DNA of 48,444 nucleotides from Prochlorococcus sp. AG-424-E18 (GTDB taxonomy: Bacteria > Cyanobacteriota > Cyanobacteriia > PCC-6307 > Cyanobiaceae): contig QCNC01000011.1 in the NCBI GenBank assembly GCA_003210155.1, positions 1-48,444 on the forward strand. The letters run 5' to 3'. Below, one piece after another: positions 27,610 to 36,003 of the stretch; positions within the stretch are counted from its first letter, which is position 1; the number at the start of each line of letters is the position of its first letter. A model generated the notes under the pieces. The model worked only from the letters and a program-made list of their open reading frames with translations. It searched no databases and was not told the origin of the DNA. Both the position numbers and the translations under genes were made by a program.

Positions 27610-29334
27610 ATGAAAGAAACAAGTCCCAAATCAAATAATGGAACAATTTTGGATATAAATGAATCTTTTAAAATTGAATTTGATCCTATCAGCGATGCGT
27701 TGGCAGCTATAAGAAATGGTGAATGCATAATAGTTGTAGATGATGAGAGAAGAGAAAACGAAGGAGATTTAATATGTGCGGCTCAGTTTGCAACTCCACA
27801 GCAAATTAATTTTATGGCTACTGAGGGACGTGGTCTTATATGCCTAGCCATGCAAGGTGAAAAACTTGACTCTCTAGATTTACCATTAATGGTAGATAGA
27901 AATACAGATGAAAATCAAACAGCTTTTACGATATCAATTGATGCTGGACCTGAAAATAATGTTACTACTGGAATTTCTGCTGAAGACAGGGCAAAGACAA
28001 TTCAAGTTGCTATAAACCCAAATACAAAACCCGATGATTTGAGAAGGCCAGGACATATTTTTCCATTAAGAGCTAAGAAAGGTGGAGTATTAAAAAGAGC
28101 AGGCCATACTGAAGCGGCAGTAGATATTGCGGCAATGTCAGGTCTTTATCCCGCTGGAGTGATTTGCGAAATACAAAATCCTGATGGTTCTATGTCAAGA
28201 CTTCCACAACTTAAAGAGTATGCAAAACAGTGGGGAATGAAATTAATATCAATAGCTGATTTAATTAGTTATCGTTTTCAAACTGAGAGATTTGTATTTA
28301 GAAAATCTGATGCTGTACTTCCAAGTATTTTTGGTAATTTCAAAGCTTATGGATATGTTAATGAACTTGATGGTTCAGAGCACGTTGCATTAGTTAAACA
28401 AAAATCATCCAAATTGAACGAACCTGTGCTAGTAAGAATGCATTCAGAGTGCCTTACTGGTGATGCTTTTGGGTCATTACGTTGTGATTGTAGACCACAG
28501 TTAGAGGCTGCATTATCAAGGATAGAAAAGGAGGAAGAAGGAGTTGTTGTTTATTTGAGACAAGAAGGCAGAGGTATTGGTCTTATAAATAAATTAAAGG
28601 CTTATAGTTTACAGGATGGTGGATTAGACACTGTAGAAGCTAATGAAAAATTAGGTTTTCCAGCTGATCTAAGAAATTATGGAGTTGGTGCACAGATATT
28701 AACCGATCTAGGGATAAAAAAATTAAAATTATTAACCAACAATCCTAGAAAGATTGCTGGATTAGGTGGTTATGGAATAGAAGTTGTTGAGAGAGTTCCA
28801 TTAGTGATTTGTCCAAACGATAATAATGCAGAATATTTGAGTGTAAAAAAAACCAAGTTAGGTCATATGATTGATGAAGATAATTCTAATTCCAGAAATA
28901 TTAATCCATTTATATCAATTTTTCTTGACGGGGAATATAGATCTATTGATCTTGTCCCGATAAAAAATAAAGTTATTAAATTCTGTAGTAAACAAAACAT
29001 TAATATTAAACTAGAAAGTAGCCCAAGATTATTGGCCTTTTGGAACCGACCAAAATTAGTATGGCGAATATTACATGATCAAAATAGAACCAATTCCAAC
29101 ATTAATGATGAGGAAATAAAGAATATAGAATTATTAATTCAATTTTTATCTAATTATGAAAACAGTACAAAAATTGGCATTATTGTTTCTAGAAACATTG
29201 AACAAGCATTACACCCAAAAAGCAGCATCAAATTAATCAATACTAAATTTACTATTAATAATGAAATCTTATATTCATCTACAAGAAAATTTAATCTAGA
29301 TAAAGAGACATTTAGTATTGTTTTTGAAGGTTAA
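27610..29334 (+). CDS. ribBA: Bifunctional DHBP synthase / GTP cyclohydrolase II
   Basis: Both entry enzymes of riboflavin synthesis in one chain. The N-terminal RibB half makes 3,4-dihydroxy-2-butanone 4-phosphate ([40 protein letters not shown] with its TEAAVD motif). The RibA half opens GTP ([20 protein letters not shown] with zinc cysteines, [20 protein letters not shown]). About 150 residues follow as a C-terminal extension (from about 420), which many cyanobacterial RibBA proteins have and whose role I do not know. I chose ATG at 27610; a TTG at 27598 in the same frame would add four residues. The end is 4 bases from the convergent cyclophilin gene. Confidence 0.95.
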   Translation: MKETSPKSNNGTILDINESFKIEFDPISDALAAIRNGECIIVVDDERRENEGDLICAAQFATPQQINFMATEGRGLICLAMQGEKLDSLDLPLMVDRNTDENQTAFTISIDAGPENNVTTGISAEDRAKTIQVAINPNTKPDDLRRPGHIFPLRAKKGGVLKRAGHTEAAVDIAAMSGLYPAGVICEIQNPDGSMSRLPQLKEYAKQWGMKLISIADLISYRFQTERFVFRKSDAVLPSIFGNFKAYGYVNELDGSEHVALVKQKSSKLNEPVLVRMHSECLTGDAFGSLRCDCRPQLEAALSRIEKEEEGVVVYLRQEGRGIGLINKLKAYSLQDGGLDTVEANEKLGFPADLRNYGVGAQILTDLGIKKLKLLTNNPRKIAGLGGYGIEVVERVPLVICPNDNNAEYLSVKKTKLGHMIDEDNSNSRNINPFISIFLDGEYRSIDLVPIKNKVIKFCSKQNINIKLESSPRLLAFWNRPKLVWRILHDQNRTNSNINDEEIKNIELLIQFLSNYENSTKIGIIVSRNIEQALHPKSSIKLINTKFTINNEILYSSTRKFNLDKETFSIVFEG

Positions 29335-29338
29335 ATTA

Positions 29339-29776
29339 CTACTTTAGAGTTGCCTTAATAATTTTTGAACCATTTGTAAGCTTTAGCACTACATCCATAT
29401 CATCTGTTTTACCAAAAACAGTATGAACACCGTCGAGATGAGGCTGTGGTTCATATACAATGAAAAACTGACTACCACCTGTATCCTTTCCTGCATGAGC
29501 CATAGAAAGTGAACCTTTTAGATGTTTATTGGAATTAATTTCACATTTAATATTATATCCAGGGCCTCCTGTTCCAGGCATACCAGATGCTCCATCACGA
29601 GTATTTGGACATCCACCCTGAGCCATAAATCCAGGAATAACTCTGTGAAATGCTAAACCATCATAGAAACCGTTACTAATCAAAGTCGTAAAGTTTTTAA
29701 CTGTATTAGGTGCATCGTCAGAGAAAAATTCAATATTAATGTTTCCAACTTCTGTTTCAAATAGTGCAGTTGTCAT
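29339..29776 (-). CDS. Cyclophilin-type peptidyl-prolyl cis-trans isomerase
   Basis: 145-residue single-domain cyclophilin without a signal peptide, so cytosolic. It speeds cis-trans isomerisation of X-Pro bonds in folding proteins. Motifs: [36 protein letters not shown] (with catalytic Arg and Phe), [19 protein letters not shown] and [12 protein letters not shown]. It is the last gene of the minus-strand run dnaK, dnaJ-like, DUF3110, cyclophilin, which suggests a folding operon. The gap to the reconstructed end of the DUF3110 gene is 37 bases. Confidence 0.93.
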   Translation of the reverse strand: MTTALFETEVGNINIEFFSDDAPNTVKNFTTLISNGFYDGLAFHRVIPGFMAQGGCPNTRDGASGMPGTGGPGYNIKCEINSNKHLKGSLSMAHAGKDTGGSQFFIVYEPQPHLDGVHTVFGKTDDMDVVLKLTNGSKIIKATLK

Positions 29777-29813
29777 TTTTTATTTGTTTAAAAATTTATT
29801 AATATTTTAAAGC

Positions 29814-30198
29814 CTAAAGCAACTTTTCAAGGTTTTCCTTAATGGTATTTATATCAATGTTATCTTTATCGCTATTTTTGTCTTCCGCCCAATTTTCAAC
29901 CTCTAGGTTTTTTTGGGGTGGAGAAATTAATAACCTTTCTTCAGCTGTTGTAGGTACAAAATTTTTTTTCTACTAATTTGCATTCATAGTCTAATTTATT
30001 GCAAAAATTTTTTATTTCCTCTATTTTGATCATTTCAACTGTTGGCGAAGGAAAATCTTGAGCTTCTAGTAGACCACAGTATCTTGTTGCATCGTCCTTA
30101 TCCTCAAACATAAGAACAATTGTCCTCCCTTTAAGTTCGATTGAATGAATCCCTTCCTCATCAGTTCCTGAATTATATAAAAGAACAAATATGTTCAT
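29814..30198 (-). pseudogene. DUF3110 gene, full span with apparent one-base frameshift
   Basis: A continuous DUF3110-type protein of about 127 residues can be read only if one base is dropped from a run of eight A (coding strand), which is eight T at 29962-29969 on the plus strand. With seven A the product continues as LVEKNFVPTTAEERLLISPP followed by QKNLEVENWAED and ends at a TAG (29814-29816). This matches my memory of the usual length and C-terminal style of the family (a hydrophobic strand, then a PP and a W near the end). With eight A the frame hits TGA at 29941-29943. It could be a sequencing or assembly error, a real mutation, or slippage on the homopolymer. Confidence 0.7.
29941..30198 (-). 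CDS. DUF3110 family protein, open part as sequenced (85 aa)
   Basis: This is the part of the DUF3110 frame that is open as written. It starts MNIFVLLYNSGTDEEGIHSI and has the family core VLMFEDKDDATRYCGLLEAQ, then DFPSPTVEMIKIEEI. The final residues after LVEKK are out of frame with the family. DUF3110 is a small cyanobacterial/plastid family of unknown function. It lies between the dnaJ-like gene (33 bases upstream) and the cyclophilin gene, so a link to protein folding can be guessed from context only. Confidence 0.75.
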   Translation of the reverse strand: MNIFVLLYNSGTDEEGIHSIELKGRTIVLMFEDKDDATRYCGLLEAQDFPSPTVEMIKIEEIKNFCNKLDYECKLVEKKFCTYNS

Positions 30199-30231
30199 AA
30201 GTATATATTTTTCTATCTTTATAATATTTGA

Positions 30232-31158
30232 TTAAGAATCAGAAAGTGATAATTCTTGTAATCTTGTATATAAAGCAATTTCTTCATCATTAATATCAGC
30301 AGGAATCACTACTAATATTTCAACATATTGATCACCTACATTATCTTCGAAAGTTAAACCCCTACCTTTCAAACGTAACATTCTTCCCGTAGATGATTTG
30401 GGTGGTACTTGAAGTGTGACATTTCCATCAAGGGTAGGAACCTCTACTGCACAACCAAGAAGAGCATCATGAGGAAATAATTCTAATTTATAAAGAACTC
30501 TTAAACCATCAATTCTTAGACCACTTTCCGTTTGAACTTTTAACTGTAGATAATGATCTTTACCTCCTCTTGCGATATTTTCAAGTCTTAATCGCCATCC
30601 ATCTCCTGCAAAAGGAGGTGTATCAACTTCCACAACTGTTTCATCTTCAAGCTCTATTAAAATTGAAGCTCCATTTAAGGCCTCATCAGGAGTTAATTCA
30701 ATAACTGTTTCAATATCTTGGTGAAGCTTAACTGGAGGCGGCTCTTCTGGAGAGGTTGTAGGGTAATCATAATAATTAAATTCGTCATTGTTTTTATTTA
30801 TAGATTCAACCTCAAATGGTTCATTATCATATTCCTCATTATTCATTGCTGAATATTCATATCCAAATAGAGAATCAAGATAATCTTGAAAATCAGGAAA
30901 ACCTGTCTTGAAATTATTAGTTTCGTAATCATCCTGAATATTGTTATCCGAAATATTTTTCCTTTTATTCGGATCACGAAGATATTCGTATGCGTCGTTA
31001 ATTAATTTAAATCTTTCTTCTGCATTTAAATCATTTTTATTCAAATCTGGATGCCATTTTCTTGCTTCTCTTCGAAAGGCCTTTTTAAGTTCTTTATCAT
31101 CGAAATCATGGGATAATCCCAAAATCGACAAATAGTCTTTTTTAGAGGAAGTAGTCAT
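30232..31158 (-). CDS. DnaJ-like co-chaperone (CbpA type, no zinc finger)
   Basis: About 308 residues from the chosen start. The J domain is at about 6-70, with HPD in ARKWHPDLNKND near residue 36-38. An acidic, Tyr/Glu-rich linker follows (about 75-140), and then the C-terminal substrate-binding domain (ETVIELTPDEALNGASILIE, FAGDGWRLRLENIARGGKDH, PPKSSTGRMLRLKGRGL). The four CxxCxGxG zinc repeats of classical DnaJ are absent. I chose ATG at 31158 because the J domain begins there and the upstream extension to 31191 is just antecedent dnaK sequence in another frame. Its start overlaps the end of dnaK by 17 bases, which implies translational coupling with its Hsp70 partner. Confidence 0.92.
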   Translation of the reverse strand: MTTSSKKDYLSILGLSHDFDDKELKKAFRREARKWHPDLNKNDLNAEERFKLINDAYEYLRDPNKRKNISDNNIQDDYETNNFKTGFPDFQDYLDSLFGYEYSAMNNEEYDNEPFEVESINKNNDEFNYYDYPTTSPEEPPPVKLHQDIETVIELTPDEALNGASILIELEDETVVEVDTPPFAGDGWRLRLENIARGGKDHYLQLKVQTESGLRIDGLRVLYKLELFPHDALLGCAVEVPTLDGNVTLQVPPKSSTGRMLRLKGRGLTFEDNVGDQYVEILVVIPADINDEEIALYTRLQELSLSDS

Positions 31159-33139
31159 TGTCCCATGGATCATCGTCCCTAGAATTACCATACCTCGAAT
31201 TTCTATAATTTCTATTCATTTGATTATCCCAAGGATCATCATCCCAATAATCATCTGAAAAGAGTTCATCCTTTAATGATCCAAATGTATTCTTAATACC
31301 TTGAAGTGGATTGTTATCAGTTTTCTTTTCTGCTGCAAATTTTCTGTTTAGGCCGAATAATGCTTCTTGAAGAGCACTAACTGAAATTTCTAGTTCTTGA
31401 GGATCATCATCATCTATATAATCTTCAACATCTTGTATAGCTAGTTCTACAGCTCGTTGCTGTCTTTCAGCTCCATAAGGTCCAAATTCTAAGGAAGCAT
31501 CCCTCAGCCTTCTCTCAGCTTGAGCGATAAGAGTTAAAGCACTATTTTTTCTATCAATAACAGATCTCTTCATTCTATCTTCGTTAGCCTTAGATTTGGC
31601 CTCTTCAATTATCGAATTAATTTCTTGTTCGTTTAAATTAGAACCTCCAGAAATTGTAACTGTTTGCTTTCTTCCAGTTGTTCTATCAGTGGCACTTACT
31701 TCTAAAAGACCATTAGCATCAATATCAAATGCTACCTGAACTTGTGGAATCCCTCTAGGAGCTGGAGGTATTCCTGATAATCTAAATTTACCAAGTGATT
31801 TATTTTCAGAGGCTAAAGGCCTTTCTCCCTGCCTTACTTGAACAACCACTGAAGATTGATTAGCTTCCGAAGTACTAAAAACATCAGATTGTCTAACAGG
31901 TATTGGTGTATTACGAGGAATGAGCACCTTCATAAGACCACCAATAGTTTCTAAACCTAAAGATAAGGGAGTAACGTCGTTTAGTAGCAAATCTTGTAGA
32001 TCACCATTAATAATTCCAGATTGTATCGCAGCTCCAACTGCCACAACTTCATCAGGATTAACAGATTGACAAGGGTCATTTGGAACAAGAGTCTTTACTA
32101 ATTGTTGAACCATTGGGATTCTTGTGCTGCCACCTACAAGAACTACCTCATCAATATCTTCTGCGTTCCATCCAGAATCATCTAAAGCTATTTGCACAGG
32201 CTCTAATAATCTATCTAGTAAATCTTGTGATAATGATTCAAATATTTTTCTATCTAAGGTTTCTTCAATATGTAATGGCCCCTCTTTACTTGTTGTGATA
32301 AATGGTAATGATATTTTTGTTTTTTGCAATCCTGACAATTCACATTTAGCTTTTTCAGCAGCCTCAGTTAATCTCTGTAATGCTTGTCTATCCCTTCTTA
32401 GATCTATTTCATGATTAGCAAGAAATTTTTCTGCAAGCCAATCTACTATTTTTGAATCAAAATTGTTTCCTCCTAACTGTGTATCGCCACAAGTGGCTTT
32501 AACGTCAAATACACCATTAGAAATTTTTAATAATGAGACATCAAATGTTCCTCCTCCCAAATCAAAAACCAAAACATTATTAGAAGAACTTTTTTCAAAA
32601 CCATAAGCTAATGCAGCAGCAGTAGGTTCATTTAGAATTCTATCTACTTTGATACCAGCTAATATTGCAGAATCCTTTGTAGCTTGCCTTTGAGATTCAT
32701 TAAAGTAAGCAGGGACTGTAATAACTGCAGAGTCAACAGTATCTCCAAGATATGTTTCAGCATCATTAATTAATTTTCTAATTAATGAGCTCACTAATTC
32801 TTCTGGTGCATATTCTCTTTCTGTATTTGGACTAAGAACTCTTACGCTTCCAGTCGTATTAGCCTTTACGTTATAGGGAACAGAAATACTATTCTCATCT
32901 AATTCATCCCAGTCACTACCAATAAATCTTTTTAAGTTATAAAAGGTATTCTTAGGATTAAGAACAAGTTGTCTTCTTGCCTGGTCTCCTATTACTATTT
33001 CTTTATCTTTTGTAAATCCAACTATTGAAGGCGTAGTTCTAGAACCTTCTGAATTAGCAATAACAATTGGACGACCAGCTTCTATAACCCCGACAACAGA
33101 GTTAGTAGTACCTAAATCAATTCCAACTATTTTCCCCAT
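31142..33139 (-). CDS. dnaK: Hsp70 chaperone DnaK (cyanobacterial paralogue with Asp/Trp/Asn tail)
   Basis: 665 residues. The ATPase domain (about 1-380) has [49 protein letters not shown] and [16 protein letters not shown]. The substrate domain follows ([35 protein letters not shown]), then the helical lid. The tail is unusual: about 45 residues rich in Asp, Trp, Asn, Arg and Tyr, with DDDPWDN occurring twice. Cyanobacteria carry several DnaK proteins; the tail and the next-door CbpA-type partner suggest a paralogue other than the general DnaK2, but I cannot say DnaK1 or DnaK3 for certain. It is first in the folding operon. I saw no CIRCE-like inverted repeat upstream. Confidence 0.94.
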   Translation of the reverse strand: MGKIVGIDLGTTNSVVGVIEAGRPIVIANSEGSRTTPSIVGFTKDKEIVIGDQARRQLVLNPKNTFYNLKRFIGSDWDELDENSISVPYNVKANTTGSVRVLSPNTEREYAPEELVSSLIRKLINDAETYLGDTVDSAVITVPAYFNESQRQATKDSAILAGIKVDRILNEPTAAALAYGFEKSSSNNVLVFDLGGGTFDVSLLKISNGVFDVKATCGDTQLGGNNFDSKIVDWLAEKFLANHEIDLRRDRQALQRLTEAAEKAKCELSGLQKTKISLPFITTSKEGPLHIEETLDRKIFESLSQDLLDRLLEPVQIALDDSGWNAEDIDEVVLVGGSTRIPMVQQLVKTLVPNDPCQSVNPDEVVAVGAAIQSGIINGDLQDLLLNDVTPLSLGLETIGGLMKVLIPRNTPIPVRQSDVFSTSEANQSSVVVQVRQGERPLASENKSLGKFRLSGIPPAPRGIPQVQVAFDIDANGLLEVSATDRTTGRKQTVTISGGSNLNEQEINSIIEEAKSKANEDRMKRSVIDRKNSALTLIAQAERRLRDASLEFGPYGAERQQRAVELAIQDVEDYIDDDDPQELEISVSALQEALFGLNRKFAAEKKTDNNPLQGIKNTFGSLKDELFSDDYWDDDPWDNQMNRNYRNSRYGNSRDDDPWDNDYFL

Positions 33140-33351
33140 GATTTTAGATTGCTAAATTAAAGCAAAATTTACTAATAATTTAATTAATTTTTATCTTAGA
33201 TATTTACATATAATAATAAAAATCAAATATTTTCAACTTAATTTAAATAAATAAGATTATTTATAACTTGTCAAAATGATTACTATTTATTTTAAACATC
33301 ATATACAAACGAAATTCTTGATGTAGTTAACCAAAATAAACTAATATTAAA

Positions 33352-33438
33352 CGGAGAGAGAGGGATTCGAACCCTCGATAAAGTTGCCCCTATACAGCAT
33401 TTCCAGTGCTGCGCCTTCAACCACTCGGCCACCTCTCC
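33352..33438 (-). tRNA. tRNA-Ser (anticodon GGA)
   Basis: On the minus strand the sequence begins GGAGAGGTGGCCGAGTGG, with the anticodon loop ACTGGAAATG (anticodon GGA, reading UCC/UCU). A long variable arm, as serine tRNAs have, follows, and then the T arm GAGGG-TTCGAAT-CCCTC. Acceptor arm GGAGAGG pairs with TCTCTCC (last pair G-T). The discriminator base is G, as expected for serine. CCA is not encoded. Total 87 bases. It stands alone between dnaK and the ferredoxin gene, on the strand opposite to ferredoxin. Confidence 0.97.
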
Positions 33439-33487
33439 CAAGATAATTATTTTAACCCTTTATCATCCCATTTTTGAGGAAATTTAG

Positions 33488-33862
33488 TTGAAAAAGACTT
33501 TCACAGTCACTATTAAAAACAAAGACAATGGAAAGGTCTATCAAGAACAGGTTAATAGTGACGAGTATATACTTAAGGAATTTGAAAAAAAAGGTTTCAA
33601 ACTTGCTTTTTCATGTAGAAATGGTTGCTGTACAAGTTGTGCGGTTAAAGTAATATCTGGAACTTTGCAACAACCTGAAGCAATGGGTCTATCTCAGGCA
33701 TTAAAAGACAAAGGTTTTGCACTTCTTTGTGTAGCTAAAGCAACTTCAGATCTTGAAGTGGAAACTACACATGAAGATGAAGTTTACGATTTACAATTTG
33801 GACAATATTTTGGGAGAGGATATACAAGAGTTGCGCCACCTTGGGAATTTGAGGAAGATTAA
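33488..33862 (+). CDS. Plant-type 2Fe-2S ferredoxin
   Basis: 124 residues. The cluster cysteines sit in SCRNGCCTSCAVKV (C-x4-C-x2-C, with one additional Cys in the loop) and in FALLCVAKA. Plant-type ferredoxins carry electrons from photosystem I or to specific reductases. The protein is longer than photosynthetic PetF (about 97-99 aa): about 25 residues are added at the C-terminus, ending APPWEFEED. It is therefore probably a divergent paralogue rather than the main photosynthetic ferredoxin. The start is TTG (33488), with GAGGA 9-13 bases upstream; no ATG lies ahead of the conserved strand FTVTIKNKDNG. Confidence 0.9.
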   Translation: MKKTFTVTIKNKDNGKVYQEQVNSDEYILKEFEKKGFKLAFSCRNGCCTSCAVKVISGTLQQPEAMGLSQALKDKGFALLCVAKATSDLEVETTHEDEVYDLQFGQYFGRGYTRVAPPWEFEED

Positions 33863-33867
33863 TTATC

Positions 33868-34716
33868 ATGTTCGAATTAAGTAAAATAGAGGGAATTGCA
33901 AATCAAGTAAACTTACCAAGTTTATACGAAATAGCCAAGAACTCAGCTAATATTGGTAATGAAATTCTAAAAATTAATTACAATAAAATTCAAAAAATAT
34001 CATCAAAGGGCAGGAAAGGTGATTTAGTAACCAATGTAGATTTGGAAGTTGAAAATAAAATAAAAGAATATTTATTAGAAGAGACCCCAAACATATCTAT
34101 CAATGCAGAGGAATCTGGGAAATTAAACAAATCCTCCGATTTAACATGGTGTATAGACCCATTAGACGGTACAACAAATTATTCTCATGGTTATCCTTTT
34201 TTTGGAACTTCTATTGGTCTTGTATATAAAAATAAGCCAATTATAGGGGCTATATCTGTACCTTATTTAAATGAGCTATATTCAGCCTGTATCGGTTTAG
34301 GCTCATTCTGCAATGATAGTGTACTTAAAGTATCGAATCCCTCTAATCTTAATGATAGTCTACTTGTAACGGGTTTCTCTTATGATAGATTTGAGACAGA
34401 GGATAATAATTATGCTGAATTTTGTTATTTAACACATAAAACTAGAGGTGTTAGAAGAGGAGGTGCAGCAGCAGTTGATCTAGCATTTGTGGCCGCAGGT
34501 AAGGTAGATGGATATTGGGAAAGAGGACTAGAGGTATGGGACCTAGCCGCCGGTGCTATTATTGTTAAAGAGGCTGGTGGTATTATTTCTGATTACCCAT
34601 CAGGCGAATTTAATTTAAGTTCAGGAAGAATTTTAGCTTGTTCTCCTAGCCTTGAGAATGAATTAAAAAATGAACTAGATAAAGTCTCTCCATTTAAAAG
34701 AAATCTCTATACCTAA
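33868..34716 (+). CDS. Inositol monophosphatase family protein
   Basis: 282 residues of the metal-dependent, lithium-sensitive phosphatase fold. Metal-binding motifs are INAEESG (Glu), WCIDPLDGTTNYSHGYPFFG (the classic DPxDGTxNF type) and YWERGLEVWDLAAGAIIVKE (WD..AG). Likely substrate is myo-inositol-1-phosphate or a related sugar phosphate (SuhB-like); fructose bisphosphatase activity seems less likely. It begins 5 bases after the ferredoxin stop and ends 18 bases before the chosen hisZ start, so the three form one transcription unit. Confidence 0.9.
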   Translation: MFELSKIEGIANQVNLPSLYEIAKNSANIGNEILKINYNKIQKISSKGRKGDLVTNVDLEVENKIKEYLLEETPNISINAEESGKLNKSSDLTWCIDPLDGTTNYSHGYPFFGTSIGLVYKNKPIIGAISVPYLNELYSACIGLGSFCNDSVLKVSNPSNLNDSLLVTGFSYDRFETEDNNYAEFCYLTHKTRGVRRGGAAAVDLAFVAAGKVDGYWERGLEVWDLAAGAIIVKEAGGIISDYPSGEFNLSSGRILACSPSLENELKNELDKVSPFKRNLYT

Positions 34717-34734
34717 AATTACTTGAATATTAAA

Positions 34735-35886
34735 ATGACAGATATAAAGGAAATTAAATTAGTTGATGTAAAAAATAACTCAAATATCATCAATAATTTA
34801 AATAGTATTTATAAACTATGGGGTTATGAAGAAGTTTCACCATCATTTATAAATACTTTAGAGACGATAAAAGGCCGTGGCGTTATTGACGAAAAGCAGG
34901 TTGTAGGAATAGCAAGTAATAATTCATTATGCCTTAGGCCAGAAATGACAACATCAATTGTTAAATTGTCATCTACTAGATTAATAAATAAGAAAAGACC
35001 TATAAGATTATTCACAAATGGAATGGTCTTTGATAAAAAACAAAATAACAAAAATTCATTCAATTTACAGGAAAAATTGCAGAGTGGAATTGAATTAATT
35101 GGATATGATACAAAATACCCAGAAATTGAAGTTATTAATATTTTGTTTGACTCAATCGATAATATTAATTTGAAGGATGGTTGTAATTTATTTCTACTAG
35201 TAAGCACTACAAAAATAATGGACTTGATCCTGAACAAATACAAGAATAATAATTTTGAAGAAATTAAGAAAAGTCTTGTTAATTTTGATCAAGATAATTT
35301 AACTAAATTAGGAATAGATGAGGATGATAAATATATTCTTAAAGATCTTTTATTCACACGAGGAGAACCAGTTGCAATATTAAAAAAATTAAAAACTATA
35401 TATGGTACTAGTAAAACTTTAGATGACTTAAATTTTTTATTTGAAACATTATCAAAAATATCAAATAAATATGGTGTTAAATTACAACTTGATCCCACTT
35501 TTCAACCTCACTTGAATTTATATGAAGGAATAGTTTTTCAACTAATAGGTGATAATGGTAAAAATAAAAGCGTCATTGCAAAAGGCGGAAGATATGATGA
35601 ATTAGTAAGATCTTTTAGTCCTAATGAGAAAATATTTAACGGGATTGGATTTACAATTTCAGTAGACATTTTAAGAAATTTAATTAAGGAAGAAAAGACA
35701 AACAAAAAAAGGATTTTATTGATGTATAAAGATTCTTATTTGTTAGAAAAAGGTATGAATGAGCAAAAAGTACAACAGAAAAAAGGAAATATCGCTGTCT
35801 TACATTTAAATCCATGTGATGACTTGGCTAAAGCCAATCAAATTATGAAAGAAAATAATTGTAGCCAGATTTTATGGGTTAAATAA
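34735..35886 (+). CDS. hisZ: ATP phosphoribosyltransferase regulatory subunit
   Basis: About 383 residues, a class II histidyl-tRNA synthetase-like protein without a full catalytic set. That fits HisZ, the regulatory partner of the short-form HisG in the first step of histidine synthesis. Motifs: YKLWGYEEVSPSFINTLET, NSLCLRPEMTTSIVKL (motif 2-like), FTNGMVFDKKQ, GIELIGYDTKYPEIEVI and IAKGGRYDELVRSFS. It is not HisS because the anticodon-binding domain is replaced by a short C-terminal stretch (about 60 aa). I chose ATG at 34735; TTG at 34723 would add four residues. Confidence 0.87.
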   Translation: MTDIKEIKLVDVKNNSNIINNLNSIYKLWGYEEVSPSFINTLETIKGRGVIDEKQVVGIASNNSLCLRPEMTTSIVKLSSTRLINKKRPIRLFTNGMVFDKKQNNKNSFNLQEKLQSGIELIGYDTKYPEIEVINILFDSIDNINLKDGCNLFLLVSTTKIMDLILNKYKNNNFEEIKKSLVNFDQDNLTKLGIDEDDKYILKDLLFTRGEPVAILKKLKTIYGTSKTLDDLNFLFETLSKISNKYGVKLQLDPTFQPHLNLYEGIVFQLIGDNGKNKSVIAKGGRYDELVRSFSPNEKIFNGIGFTISVDILRNLIKEEKTNKKRILLMYKDSYLLEKGMNEQKVQQKKGNIAVLHLNPCDDLAKANQIMKENNCSQILWVK

Positions 35887-35922
35887 AACCTTTTAATAAA
35901 TTATTTAACTTTTAAATTCATA

Positions 35923-35938
35923 TATTGTTCGGACAATA
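35923..35938. terminator. Small hairpin between hisZ and htpG
   Basis: TATTGTTCGGACAATA is a perfect 6-bp stem with a TCGG loop. It lies 37 bases after the hisZ stop. There is no T-run right after it, so a terminator role is unproven; it may be a processing or stabilising hairpin. Confidence 0.3.
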
Positions 35939-36003
35939 CTCCTAATTAAACTTGATTTACTAGTTTTTACGAAATAAGATTTAATATGTTTGATTTTTTT
36001 TAA

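Noticed and set aside
32080..32414. Two plus-strand open frames inside dnaK
   Set aside because: Both lie antisense within the conserved dnaK sequence and neither resembles a protein family.
33140..33351. CIRCE or other heat-shock operator ahead of dnaK
   Set aside because: I found no TTAGCACTC / GAGTGCTAA inverted pair. The region is plain AT-rich DNA with a tRNA at its end.
34824..35498. Minus-strand open frames of 139 and 69 codons inside hisZ
   Set aside because: The sense frame has clear HisZ motifs throughout. The antisense products look like random hydrophobic strings.
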